Below, piece by piece: positions 43,859 to 51,952 of a stretch of 64,000 bases of DNA (its first letter is position 1; each line of letters starts with the position of its first letter). The notes beneath the pieces were generated by a model. That model saw only the letters and a list, made by a program, of their open reading frames with translations, searched no databases and was not told the origin of the DNA. Position numbers and translations under genes: made by a program. This DNA is from Bacteroidales bacterium (GTDB lineage Bacteria > Bacteroidota > Bacteroidia > Bacteroidales > Bacteroidaceae), in the NCBI GenBank assembly GCA_015060865.1, contig SUXS01000017.1:1-64000 (forward strand), given 5' to 3'.

Positions 43859-45217
43859 TTAAGCCGCCTCGCGCAACGCCACCCCAAAGAGGCGACGGTT
43901 GCGGATGCGCACCTGAGGTGCACCCAGCTGCTTGAGGTAGTAGCCGAAGTTGTGACGGTCAATACCCTCCATAGCCGTGGGAGACAGCTCGTGCAGGTAG
44001 TCGTACACCTCGGCGGCCGACCATAGGGCTGCGGACTTCTCGTCGGGCGCTTCGGGTACTTCGCACACCTCGAAGTGCTGGCGCAGCAGGTCCCATACGC
44101 CGCAACGGGCCGAGTAGGTGGCATTGTGGGCTTCGAGCTGGCGCGTCTCCTCCTCGTCGAACCAGCAGCGCTCACCCTCGGCAATGGCCGCCATGGCCTC
44201 GGCATAGAGCTGTTCGTAGTCGAGCGGCGTGTCCACATCAATGGCATGGGCCAGCTCCACACAGATAAAACGGCGGCTGCCCGTCTCGTCGTTGAGGAGG
44301 TAGCGGCGGTTGCTGGTGGCAATGAACGAGGCCATGCGCTCCTTCTCCTCCATCTGCGAGTGGTAGGCACGCTTCATCGACACGGCCGATAGCTGCACCA
44401 GGTTCTTGAAGATGGGCATGCGGCGACCGGCAAAGCGGTCTACCTCATCCACATTGATGAGCATGTAAGCTGTCATGCGACGTAGGCAGGCATCCTCCTG
44501 TGCGAGATTGAAGGTATCAGAGAAGAACATGCGCAGCTGAGGAGGCACCAGCATCTTGGCAAACTGGCTCTTGCCCCAGCCCTGCTGGCGGCTGATGAGG
44601 ATGGGGCATACGCTGTTGCCATACGTCCCCATACGCCCCATCACCTGTGCCACCATAGCGATAAACCACTTGCGCAGCCAGCCGATCAGCAGTTCATCGT
44701 CGGTGACGCGGCGGAAGAGCGCCTCGATGTGTGGCGTGCCGTCCCACTCGGGCAGACTCTCCAGGTAATCATTTACGGGGTGGTACCTCTTCACCAGCTC
44801 CCCACCCTGCACCACGGCACGCACCAGATAGGGCTTGGTGATACAGATGCCGGCATGGTTCATCTCCATCATCAGGCGATAGATGGCCTCCTCATCGAGC
44901 TTCACCCAATCGTTCATCCCCAAGGGACTGAGTTCATAGTGCTGCGAGAGGCGGTTGAGCCGCACATCGTAATGTTCGCCTACATACTCCTCCATACGGA
45001 CAAGTAGAGAGTTGCTTTCCCCTTCGGCCAGCGAACTTCGTTTGAGAGATATACGAGCCTCCTTGACAGGTAAGTCAACGTCATCGTTAACGTTAACGTC
45101 AACGTATACGCTCTGCGTGTCCTTAGCTTCTTCCCTTTTCACTCTTCCCTCTTCACCCATCATGATTGTTACTATGCTTCGCAACCATGTGCCTACTTTT
45201 ACAAAAATCTTTTTCAT
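43859..45217 (-). CDS. VirE/VapE-like P-loop ATPase (DUF3874-like)
   Basis: A 452-residue protein of the VirE/virulence-associated E group often found in Bacteroides accessory regions. Residues about 100-170 contain HPVNDYLESLPEWDGTPHIE; the Walker A-like loop is QQGWGKSQFAKML near 215, Walker B MLINVDEVDRF near 250, a sensor-like ASFIATSNRRYLLND near 300, and a C-terminal DUF3874-like winged helix (VYDYLHELSP to the end). Such proteins resemble the helicase half of primase-helicases of phages and islands. The start is uncertain (Met1, Met19 or Met20): the first 55 residues are low quality and include VDVNVNDDVDLP, encoded by a GTTAAC-rich repeat. GC content is higher than in the neighbouring glycan genes. 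Confidence 0.75.
   Translation of the reverse strand: MKKIFVKVGTWLRSIVTIMMGEEGRVKREEAKDTQSVYVDVNVNDDVDLPVKEARISLKRSSLAEGESNSLLVRMEEYVGEHYDVRLNRLSQHYELSPLGMNDWVKLDEEAIYRLMMEMNHAGICITKPYLVRAVVQGGELVKRYHPVNDYLESLPEWDGTPHIEALFRRVTDDELLIGWLRKWFIAMVAQVMGRMGTYGNSVCPILISRQQGWGKSQFAKMLVPPQLRMFFSDTFNLAQEDACLRRMTAYMLINVDEVDRFAGRRMPIFKNLVQLSAVSMKRAYHSQMEEKERMASFIATSNRRYLLNDETGSRRFICVELAHAIDVDTPLDYEQLYAEAMAAIAEGERCWFDEEETRQLEAHNATYSARCGVWDLLRQHFEVCEVPEAPDEKSAALWSAAEVYDYLHELSPTAMEGIDRHNFGYYLKQLGAPQVRIRNRRLFGVALREAA
45068..45108. repeat. GTTAAC-rich repeat inside the VirE-like gene
   Basis: GTCATCGTTAACGTTAACG and flanking GTCAACG units. Closely similar strings occur at 428-440 and 43828-43852. Here the repeat is translated as VDVNVNDDVD near residue 40-50. 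Confidence 0.55.
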
Positions 45218-45262
45218 ATACCTATATTATATATTACTGTCATTCATTCCATTCTTTTGACA

Positions 45263-45409
45263 ACATCGCGATTCAGCGAGAGCAGAGACAAGCTTGTTTG
45301 TCTATGCCGAGCGTTAGCGATGTCGCGGAAGAAAGAATATCCTGGGATATTCCGAGTTCTTACCAAAGAACTCAAGAGGGCTTTAGCACTCATTTCTTCC
45401 GCAAAGTTA
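45263..45409. repeat. composite palindromic element, copy 1
   Basis: Part A (45263-45324) is CAGCGAGAGCAGA, an AAGCTT core and GCCGAGCG, closed by ACATCGC/GCGATGT. Part B has an outer stem GCGGAAGAAA (45325-45334)/TTTCTTCCGC (45393-45402) enclosing GAATATCCTGGGATATTC (45335-45352), GAGTTCTT/AAGAACTC (45354-45373) and a weak third hairpin. A minus-strand -7 box TAACTTTG (45409-45402) abuts it. Copy 2 has the same order. Confidence 0.6.
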
Positions 45410-45493
45410 CGATAGCGCCACAACCGTTTATTCTGAATTTGATACGCTACAGAAAAAAGTTATCGTCATCATTGAAAAAAGTTGTTTTCTTCG

Positions 45494-45644
45494 GCAAGTA
45501 GCGTGCAAGCCGAGAGCAGAATAAGTTTACTTAATTATGCCGAGGCGCAGCCGATACTCACAACGGAATGAATATCATATGATATTCCGAGGTCTTCGTA
45601 GAAAAACTCGAAAGGGTATTCACCCTTAATTCCGTTGCAAATTT
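45494..45644. repeat. composite palindromic element, copy 2
   Basis: Part A (45494-45553) is GCAAGCCGAGAGCAGA, an A/T core and GCCGAGGCGCAGCC. Part B has an outer stem AACGGAAT (45562-45569)/ATTCCGTT (45629-45636) enclosing the 18-bp palindrome GAATATCATATGATATTC (45570-45587) and AAGGGT/ACCCTT (45612-45627). TAAATTTG (minus strand, 45644-45637) abuts it. The stems are kept although the bases differ from copy 1. Confidence 0.6.
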
Positions 45645-45710
45645 ACAACATCAAAAAGCCGAAGTCAATACCTCGGACAGGGTGAAAACAGGATATTTTT
45701 ACGCACTACC

Positions 45711-45742
45711 ATTGTGTAAATCAGAACCTTTGATTATCTTTG
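45711..45742 (+). promoter_or_regulatory. candidate promoter reading toward the HU-like gene
   Basis: ATTG (45711-45714), 20 bp, TATCTTTG (45735-45742); one mismatch in the upstream box. Transcription would start near 45749, just before the four palindromes, leaving a leader of about 400 nt ahead of the HU-like gene. Confidence 0.5.
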
Positions 45743-45766
45743 TAGAACAAAGAGAAAAGCGCACGC

Positions 45767-45842
45767 CACCGCGGTGGCGTTTTGCTGTCACCGCGGTGGC
45801 GTAATAGTATCACCGCGGTGAAAGATTGGCGCCACCGCGGTG
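45767..45842. promoter_or_regulatory. four CACCGCGGTG palindromes at exact 22-bp period
   Basis: The 10-bp palindrome CACCGCGGTG starts at 45767, 45789, 45811 and 45833. The spacing is 22 bp each time (two helical turns), with different 12-bp spacers. Some copies extend to 14-16 bp (CGCCACCGCGGTGGCG). This is the expected geometry for a cooperatively bound operator or iteron array. Confidence 0.75.
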
Positions 45843-45867
45843 ACGTGAGCATAAGTAACAAACCATT

Positions 45868-46105
45868 CAGGGAAAACGCATTATAATTTCTTCCCATTGA
45901 AATATCCTGTTTATATCCTCTATTTGACATGATTATCTCACGCGAATCTCGCAAATCTCGCAAAATCATACATCGCTATCGCTCGTATGTAGCCGTCCGG
46001 ATGGCAAACGCGAGTGAAATGATGCGTTTTCGCGTGATTTGCGAGATTCGCGTGAGACAAAAAAGCTGCGTGAAACGGGAATATTTTTATAATGCGTTTT
46101 CCCTG
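45868..46105. mobile_element. MITE-like element with 19-bp TIRs and 10-bp target duplications
   Basis: Terminal inverted repeats CAGGGAAAACGCATTATAA (45868-45886) and its complement (46087-46105) bound a 238-bp element with no transposase. The 10-bp direct repeat ACAAACCATT touches both ends (45858-45867 and 46106-46115), as a target-site duplication would. Inside is a second, 22-bp perfect inverted repeat (45936-45957 and 46036-46057). It interrupts the leader of the HU-like gene about 40 bp before the ATG. Confidence 0.75.
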
Positions 46106-46157
46106 ACAAACCATTAGTACACAGCAATATAGAGAAACATAAAAAAAGAAGGCAATT

Positions 46158-46781
46158 ATGGCAAAAAAGAAGAAAGAAGGAGGCATCCGCTGCCTCGCAC
46201 ACCGCACCTACCTGCGCAGTGGCAGCAGCAAGACAAGCGTACAGGGCATACGCGTAGACATCATGGGTAGCCAAAAGACCGAGCTGAGCGACATGGCCGA
46301 GAGCATAGGCTACGCCAACACCGCCACGCCAGCCGACGTGCTGGCCGTATGGGGCGCCATGGAGCACGAGATCATGCGAGCTCTGGAGAACGGACGCCGT
46401 GTATCGCTGGGCCGCCTCGGCACACTACGCCTCGAGGTAGGCACCAAGCCAGGCAAGAGCACCGCACGCAGCATCACCAGCAAGGACATCGAAGCCAAGG
46501 GCATCACTTTTACCCCCTCAAAGCAGCTGGTCCAGAAGCTCAAGGAGCTGACCTTCGAGTGCGACGGCATAGCGAGTCACCCGCTCAGCGCACTGCACAC
46601 CGAGGAGGCCCTGACAGAATACTTCACCACACACCAACACATCAGCGCACGCAACTACGCTACCCTATGCCACTGCAGCGAGAGCACCGCACGCCGCCGC
46701 ATCGCCCAGATGGTAAGCGAAGGCAAGTTGGTGCCGAGCGGCATCGCAAAGGGACTCTACAAGTTGAAAGTTGAAAATTGA
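46158..46781 (+). CDS. HU/IHF-like DNA-binding protein with C-terminal winged helix
   Basis: A 207-residue basic protein. Residues about 1-125 form an HU-like fold of the Bacteroides accessory type (YANTATPADVLAVWGAMEHE; GRRVSLGRLGTLRLEVGT), starting with the lysine-rich MAKKKKEGG. Residues 130-205 form a helix-turn-helix (SARNYATLCHCSESTARRRI, QMVSEGKLVPSG). It may shape DNA or repress its own region. The C-terminus (KLKVEN) runs into a GTTGAAAGTTGAAA-type repeat. Divergent from the VirE-like gene, sharing the 0.9-kb repeat-filled spacer, whose palindromes are natural binding-site candidates for it (inference). Confidence 0.8.
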   Translation: MAKKKKEGGIRCLAHRTYLRSGSSKTSVQGIRVDIMGSQKTELSDMAESIGYANTATPADVLAVWGAMEHEIMRALENGRRVSLGRLGTLRLEVGTKPGKSTARSITSKDIEAKGITFTPSKQLVQKLKELTFECDGIASHPLSALHTEEALTEYFTTHQHISARNYATLCHCSESTARRRIAQMVSEGKLVPSGIAKGLYKLKVEN

Positions 46782-47156
46782 AAGATACATTGCCAATGCC
46801 AACCAATTTATAAACTTTCACCAATAGGAAAAGGCAAATCGCGCGATATCGAACTCCGTTAAGATAGTTTTTCAACTAGCTTAGGGGAACTATCAAATCA
46901 CAACAACGGGGCACGCCAAAAGAATATTATTCACACATGGCATACGTTTTTCCACAATAACGCGAACAAAAAAGAGACGCCCAACATTACGTATTAACAA
47001 AACGATAATTTGTATAAAGTTTAACCAGCATCACGAAGAAAAGACAAACTTTCAAAAAGTTTTACACTAAATTTCGCGGTAAAATGAATAAATTGTTGTA
47101 CCTTTGTCGCCCGATTGGCTACATCCACTCGGATGCGACCAAAAAATGGAAACAAA
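46782..47156. other. intergenic gap before the DUF177 gene
   Basis: No gene is visible in 375 bp. Present are a 7-bp hairpin GATAGTT (46863-46869)/AACTATC (46888-46894) and a -7-like TACCTTTG (47099-47106) for the downstream operon, without a matching TTTG 19-21 bp upstream. Confidence 0.5.
47099..47106 (+). promoter_or_regulatory. -7 element of the DUF177-rpmF operon
   Basis: TACCTTTG matches TAnnTTTG and lies 51 bp before the DUF177 ATG. The -33 box is not recognisable. Confidence 0.45.
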
Positions 47157-47720
47157 ATGGGCAAATTTGACAGCTATAAGATAGACCTTAGAGGTATGAG
47201 AGAGGTGAACGCCTCTTACGACTGGAATATCGATAACGAGTTCTTCGCCCATATTGACGGCCCCGAAGTGCAGAAGGGCAAGGTGCAGGTATCGCTCGAC
47301 GTGCATCGCTCGGTAGATACCTATGAGATGAGCTTCGTGCTCGATGGCGTGGTGGTGGTCACCTGTGACCGCTGTCTCGACGAGATGGACCTTGACATAC
47401 ACACTACGGGTCAGTTGCAGGTAAAGCTGGGTGCCGACTACGGCGACGAGGGCGATGTGGTGATAATCCCCGAGGCTGAGGGAGTCATCAACGTGGCCTG
47501 GTACATATACGAGTTTGTGGCACTGGCAATCCCGATGAAGCATGTACATGCTCCGGGCAAATGCAACAAAGAGATGTCCGGCAAGCTGAGCAAGCACTTG
47601 CTGCGCTCCTCTGACGATGAGGACCTGGGCGAGGCAATCACGTTCGGCGACGAGGCAGACGAAGCGGAGGCCCCTGTGGATCCGCGTTGGGAAGGTTTAA
47701 AGAAAATAATTAATAATTAA
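47157..47720 (+). CDS. DUF177 / YceD family protein
   Basis: About 187 residues from the ATG at 47157 (MGKFDSYKIDLRGMREV). The family CxxC motif is VTCDRCLDEMDLDI near residue 70, and the acidic end (DDEDLGEAITFGDEADEAE) with PRWEGLKKI is typical. YceD proteins sit next to rpmF in many bacteria and are linked to 23S rRNA processing or 50S assembly. Here rpmF follows by 11 bp, which supports the assignment. Confidence 0.9.
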   Translation: MGKFDSYKIDLRGMREVNASYDWNIDNEFFAHIDGPEVQKGKVQVSLDVHRSVDTYEMSFVLDGVVVVTCDRCLDEMDLDIHTTGQLQVKLGADYGDEGDVVIIPEAEGVINVAWYIYEFVALAIPMKHVHAPGKCNKEMSGKLSKHLLRSSDDEDLGEAITFGDEADEAEAPVDPRWEGLKKIINN

Positions 47721-47731
47721 AACTAAAAGAA

Positions 47732-47917
47732 ATGGCACATCCTAAAAGAAGACAATCGAAGACCAGAACTGCCAAGAGAAGAACTCACGACAAGGCAGTA
47801 GCTCCTACATTGGCCATCTGCCCTAACTGTGGCGAGTGGCATGTATTCCACACTGTATGCGGCGCTTGCGGCTACTATCGTGGAAAGTTGGCTATCGAGA
47901 AAGAGGCTGCAGTATAA
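47732..47917 (+). CDS. rpmF: 50S ribosomal protein L32
   Basis: A 61-residue ribosomal protein: MAHPKRRQSKTRTAKRRTHD is the standard N-terminus. A zinc ribbon follows, CPNCGEWHVFHTVCGACG (C-x2-C ... C-x2-C). Part of the large subunit near the peptidyl-transferase exit. Cotranscribed with DUF177. Confidence 0.97.
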   Translation: MAHPKRRQSKTRTAKRRTHDKAVAPTLAICPNCGEWHVFHTVCGACGYYRGKLAIEKEAAV

Positions 47918-47935
47918 ATTGCAGCACATTCGATT

Positions 47936-48070
47936 TAGTTAGGAGTTAGGAATTAGGAGTTAGGAGTTACATGCTCCGTTAAAGCCTAAATTCCTAACTC
48001 CTAACTTTATTTTAATTCCTGGGTAATAGTTAAGGACAACTCCTAACTCCTAATTCCTAACTCCTAATTA
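47936..48070. repeat. low-complexity TTAGGAGT direct and inverted repeats
   Basis: Several TTAGGAGTTAGG-type units followed by their complements (CTAACTCCTAA) fill the rpmF-era gap. They can fold into long imperfect hairpins. Confidence 0.6.
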
Positions 48071-48078
48071 TTAAACAC

Positions 48079-48960
48079 GTGCACAAAGCAGGATTCGTAA
48101 ATATCGTAGGTAACCCCAATGTGGGCAAGTCGACGCTGATGAACAAGCTCGTGGGCGAGCGCATCTCCATCGCTACCTTCAAGGCGCAGACTACGCGCCA
48201 CCGTATCATGGGCATACTCAACACGGAGGACATGCAGATCGTGTTTTCCGACACGCCCGGTGTGCTCAAGCCCAACTATAAGCTGCAGGAGTCGATGCTG
48301 CAGTTCTCAGAGTCGGCACTGCAGGATGCCGATGTGCTCATCTACGTCACCGATGTGGTGGAGAAGGCCGACAAGAACCAGGAGTTCCTGCAGAAGGTGC
48401 AGCGCATGGACGTACCCATCCTGCTGCTCATCAACAAGATTGACCTGAGCAACCAGAACGACCTCACCGCGCTTGTGGAGGAGTGGCACGAGACATTGCC
48501 CAAGGCAGAGATCATCCCCATATCGGCATCGAACAACTTCAACGTGGACGTGGTGCTGCGCCGCATCAAGGAGCTGCTGCCCGATAGCCCGCCCTACTTC
48601 GGCAAGGACCAGCTCACCGACAAGCCCGCCCGCTTCTTCGTCACCGAGATCATACGCGAGAAGATACTCCTCTACTACGACAAGGAGATACCCTACGCCT
48701 GCGAGGTGAGCGTTGAGCAGTTCAAGGAGACCGAGAAGAGCATCCACATCAATGCCGTCATCTATGTGGAGCGCGAGTCGCAGAAGGGCATCATCATCGG
48801 CAACCAGGGCAAGGCCCTGAAGAAAGTGGGCATCGAGGCACGCCGCACGCTGGAGCAGTTCTTCGGCAAGCGCATCTTCCTCGAGACCTTTGTGAAAGTA
48901 GATAAGGACTGGCGCAACTCTGACAAGGAGCTGCGTAGCTTTGGATATAACCTTGAATAA
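48079..48960 (+). CDS. era: GTPase Era
   Basis: A 293-residue GTPase with a GTG start (48079). G1 is GNPNVGKST (residues 11-19), G3 DTPG near 58, G4 NKID near 120 and G5 SAS near 150; the C-terminal KH domain holds VIYVERESQKGIIIGNQGKA, which binds the 3' end of 16S rRNA. Required for 30S maturation. It is followed by der after 100 bp of repeat DNA. Confidence 0.97.
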   Translation: MHKAGFVNIVGNPNVGKSTLMNKLVGERISIATFKAQTTRHRIMGILNTEDMQIVFSDTPGVLKPNYKLQESMLQFSESALQDADVLIYVTDVVEKADKNQEFLQKVQRMDVPILLLINKIDLSNQNDLTALVEEWHETLPKAEIIPISASNNFNVDVVLRRIKELLPDSPPYFGKDQLTDKPARFFVTEIIREKILLYYDKEIPYACEVSVEQFKETEKSIHINAVIYVERESQKGIIIGNQGKALKKVGIEARRTLEQFFGKRIFLETFVKVDKDWRNSDKELRSFGYNLE

Positions 48961-49055
48961 AATTAGGAGTTAGGAATTAGAAATTAGGAGTTGAAACTCC
49001 ACGAAGCCCACCGGGGCAATAAAATTCCTAATTCCTAATTCCTAATTCCTAACTT
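48961..49055. repeat. low-complexity TTAGGAGT repeats, second block
   Basis: AATTAGGAGTTAGGAATTAG and, 40 bp later, repeated CCTAATT units. Same family as the block before era; fills the era-der gap. Confidence 0.6.
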
Positions 49056-49063
49056 AGTAAGAC

Positions 49064-50377
49064 ATGGGAAACTTAGTAGCTATCGTAGGACGCCCCAATG
49101 TGGGTAAGTCAACACTCTTTAACCGCCTCACACAGACGCGCCACGCCATCGTGGCCGACGAGGCCGGTACCACCCGCGACCGCCAGTACGGCAAGTGTGA
49201 ATGGACGGGACGCGAGTTCTCAATCGTAGACACCGGCGGATGGGTAGTCAATTCTGACGACGTGTTCGAGGAGGAGATACGCAAGCAGGTGCTCATCGCC
49301 GTGGAGGAGGCCGATGTGGTACTCTTCCTGGTAGATGTGCAGAATGGTGTCACCGATCTCGATGAGCAGGTGGCCGCTATCCTGCGCCGTGCCAAGACAC
49401 CTGTCATCCTCGTCTCCAACAAGACCGACAACTACGATCTGCAGTACAGCGCTGCCGAGTTCTATTCGCTCGGCCTGGGCGACCCCTTCTGCATCTCTTC
49501 GCTCACCGGTAGCGGCACGGGCGACCTGCTCGATATGGTGGTGGAGAAGCTGCCTGCACCCACGCCCGAGGTAGAGGAGGAGGAGATACCGCGCTTTGCC
49601 GTGGTGGGCCGTCCCAATGTGGGCAAGAGCTCCATCGTGAATGCCTTCATCGGCGAGGACCGCAACATCGTGACCGACATAGCCGGCACCACCCGCGACT
49701 CCATCTATACCCGCTACACCAAGTTTGGCTTCGACTTCTACCTCGTGGATACTGCCGGTATACGCAAGAAGGGCAAGGTGAACGAGGACCTCGAGTTCTA
49801 CTCCGTGATGCGCTCTATCCGCTCCATCGAGAACTCCGATGTGTGTATCCTCATGCTCGACGCCACCCGCGGGCTCGAGAGTCAGGACCTCAACATCTAC
49901 TCCCTGGTGCAGCGCAACCAGAAGGGCCTCGTGGTAGTGATCAACAAGTGGGACCTCGTGGAAGACAAGAGCACCAAGGCGATGAAGTACTTCGAAGATA
50001 CCATCCGCGAGCGCTTTGCCCCCTTCACCGACTTCCCCATCGTGTTTGCTTCGGCACTCACCAAGCAGCGTATCTTCAAGGTGCTCGAGCTGGCCAAGCA
50101 GACCTACCTCAACCGCACCACCAAGGTGCCTACGGCCCGCCTCAACGAGGAGATGCTGCCCATCATCGAGGCCACGCCGCCCCCATCAAACAAGGGCAAG
50201 TATATCAAGATCAAGTATTGCATGCAGCTGCCCGGCACACGAGTGCCCTCATTCGTGTTCTTCGCCAACCTGCCGCAGTATGTGAAGGAACCCTACAAAC
50301 GCTTCCTCGAAAACAAGATACGCGAGCGCTGGAACTTTACGGGTACTCCCATCAATATCTATATACGCCAGAAGTAA
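49064..50377 (+). CDS. der: tandem-domain ribosome assembly GTPase Der (EngA)
   Basis: A 437-residue protein with two G domains: [15 protein letters not shown] at residue 8 and [15 protein letters not shown] near 182, each with DTGG/DTAG and NKTD/NKWD motifs, then a KH-like C-terminal domain (about 355-437). It acts in 50S subunit biogenesis. A perfect terminator follows at once. Confidence 0.97.
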   Translation: MGNLVAIVGRPNVGKSTLFNRLTQTRHAIVADEAGTTRDRQYGKCEWTGREFSIVDTGGWVVNSDDVFEEEIRKQVLIAVEEADVVLFLVDVQNGVTDLDEQVAAILRRAKTPVILVSNKTDNYDLQYSAAEFYSLGLGDPFCISSLTGSGTGDLLDMVVEKLPAPTPEVEEEEIPRFAVVGRPNVGKSSIVNAFIGEDRNIVTDIAGTTRDSIYTRYTKFGFDFYLVDTAGIRKKGKVNEDLEFYSVMRSIRSIENSDVCILMLDATRGLESQDLNIYSLVQRNQKGLVVVINKWDLVEDKSTKAMKYFEDTIRERFAPFTDFPIVFASALTKQRIFKVLELAKQTYLNRTTKVPTARLNEEMLPIIEATPPPSNKGKYIKIKYCMQLPGTRVPSFVFFANLPQYVKEPYKRFLENKIRERWNFTGTPINIYIRQK

Positions 50378-50386
50378 CTCAACCTT

Positions 50387-50424
50387 AAGTAAAAGGGGCG
50401 GCATTAAAGCCGCCCCTTTTACTT
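50387..50424. terminator. bidirectional terminator between der and trkH
   Basis: AAGTAAAAGGGGCGGC (50387-50402) pairs perfectly with its complement (50409-50424); A and T runs at the base of the 16-bp stem serve both strands. Confidence 0.9.
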
Positions 50425-50497
50425 AGGAATAACCCCACCTATAAGCCTAAATACATCTTATTACATAGTCACCGTAATTGCAATTACAGTTTTATCC

Positions 50498-51952
50498 CTA
50501 GCGTCTTCTCCAAAAAGATGTGGTAAACATTAACAAAATAGTAAACAACTCCAAACGTCCCACGAGCATAAGAAAGGATGCAAGCCATTTGGCCGAGGCG
50601 GGCAGGGCACTCCAAGAGTAGGCCGGGCCTAAGGTGCCGAGGGCAGGACCGATGTTGCCTACGCAGCTTACCGAGATGCTGTATCCCTCCACGAAATCGA
50701 GGCCCATGACCATAAAGGCAAACCACCCGATGAAGATGAGCAGGAAGTAGAGGCAGGTGAAGGTGAGCACCGTGGCTCGTGTGTCGCCACTGATGACATT
50801 GCCGTCCATGCGCACGGGGATGACGGCATTGGGGTGAAGGATGCGGTTGAACTCACCGCGTATGCTCTTGGCCAGGATGGCAACGCGGCCACACTTCATG
50901 GCACCGGTGGACGAACCGCCACAGGCTCCGAAGAACATGACGAAGCTGAGCAGCATCCACAGATAAGGGGGCCACTGCATGTAGTCGGCTGTGGCAAAGC
51001 CCGTGGTGGTCTGCAACGACACTACTTGGAAGAGGGATATGCGGAACGCCTTCTCTATACCAATATCGCCCTGTGCCAGCAGGCCCAGTGTGATGACGAG
51101 CGTGAAGCCCAGCACGGTGAACAGGTATACGCGAAACTCGGTGTTGCGGTACAGTTCGCGCAGCTTGCCCTTGAACAGCAGCAGGAACAGCAGAGTGTAG
51201 TTGATGCCGCTGAGGAACATGAACAGGGTAATCACGTAATCGATCTGCACCGAGTCGAAAGCGCCGATGCTACCTTGCCGCGTAGAGAATCCGCTCGTGG
51301 CAATGGTGGTGAGTCCGTGGTTGACGGCATCGAACCATCCCATGCCACATACCCGGAGCGATACAGCGCAGGCTACTGTGAGCATGATGTAGATGGCGAA
51401 GATCCAGCGCGAACCTACCGACACGCGGGAGTGTATCTTTCGGTGGCTTACACCCGTGGACTCGGCAGCAAAGAGTTGCACCTTGTCGATGCCGAACATG
51501 GGCAGAATAGCTACGGTGAAGAACACGATACCCAGACCGCCCAGCCATTGCGTAAGGCTGCGCCAGAGGAGCAACGCGTGGGGTTGGCTCTCTATGTTGT
51601 CGAGGATGGAGGCTCCCGTGGTGGTGAAGCCCGACATGGATTCAAAGAAGGCATCGGTGAAGCTCGGGATGTGTCCGCCCAGCCAGTAAGGTAGGCTGCC
51701 GAAGAGGGCAAAGGCTATCCAGCAGACCGTGATGGTGATGTAGCTGTCGCGGCGCGAGAACTCTCCCTTGCTGCCCTTACCGATGATAAGGCACCATAGT
51801 CCGGTAAGGGTGGTGGCCAGTGCCGATACGAGGAAGCCGAACAGGTCGTTGCCCTCGAGGAACGGCGAGGCGATGCCGAACAGTAGGAATATGCCTGCCA
51901 ACAGAATCAGCAGGGTGCCTATGATGCGGGATATGGTCTTGAGGTGTATCAA
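50498..51952 (-). CDS. trkH: Trk-type potassium channel subunit
   Basis: A 484-residue membrane protein of the TrkH/KtrB family with four pore repeats; visible selectivity-filter-like loops are MSGFTTTGASILDN (near 110), LTTIATSGFSTRQGS (near 225), TTTGFATADYMQWP (near 315) and SVSCVGNIGPALGT (near 430). It moves K+ across the inner membrane under control of TrkA. Its ATG overlaps the trkA stop by 4 bp. Confidence 0.93.
   Translation of the reverse strand: MIHLKTISRIIGTLLILLAGIFLLFGIASPFLEGNDLFGFLVSALATTLTGLWCLIIGKGSKGEFSRRDSYITITVCWIAFALFGSLPYWLGGHIPSFTDAFFESMSGFTTTGASILDNIESQPHALLLWRSLTQWLGGLGIVFFTVAILPMFGIDKVQLFAAESTGVSHRKIHSRVSVGSRWIFAIYIMLTVACAVSLRVCGMGWFDAVNHGLTTIATSGFSTRQGSIGAFDSVQIDYVITLFMFLSGINYTLLFLLLFKGKLRELYRNTEFRVYLFTVLGFTLVITLGLLAQGDIGIEKAFRISLFQVVSLQTTTGFATADYMQWPPYLWMLLSFVMFFGACGGSSTGAMKCGRVAILAKSIRGEFNRILHPNAVIPVRMDGNVISGDTRATVLTFTCLYFLLIFIGWFAFMVMGLDFVEGYSISVSCVGNIGPALGTLGPAYSWSALPASAKWLASFLMLVGRLELFTILLMFTTSFWRRR

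Noticed and set aside
45868-46105. Invertible promoter (phase-variation switch) read from the nested inverted repeats
   Set aside because: The outer repeats are flanked by a 10-bp direct duplication, which fits transposition rather than inversion, and no consensus promoter is seen inside.
45929-46117. A 62-codon frame inside the MITE-like element
   Set aside because: It runs through the hairpin arms; its Arg/Ser-rich product reflects the repeat sequence.
50834-51694. A 286-codon plus-strand frame opposite trkH
   Set aside because: Antisense to the Trk pore repeats; composition is that of a reversed membrane protein gene.
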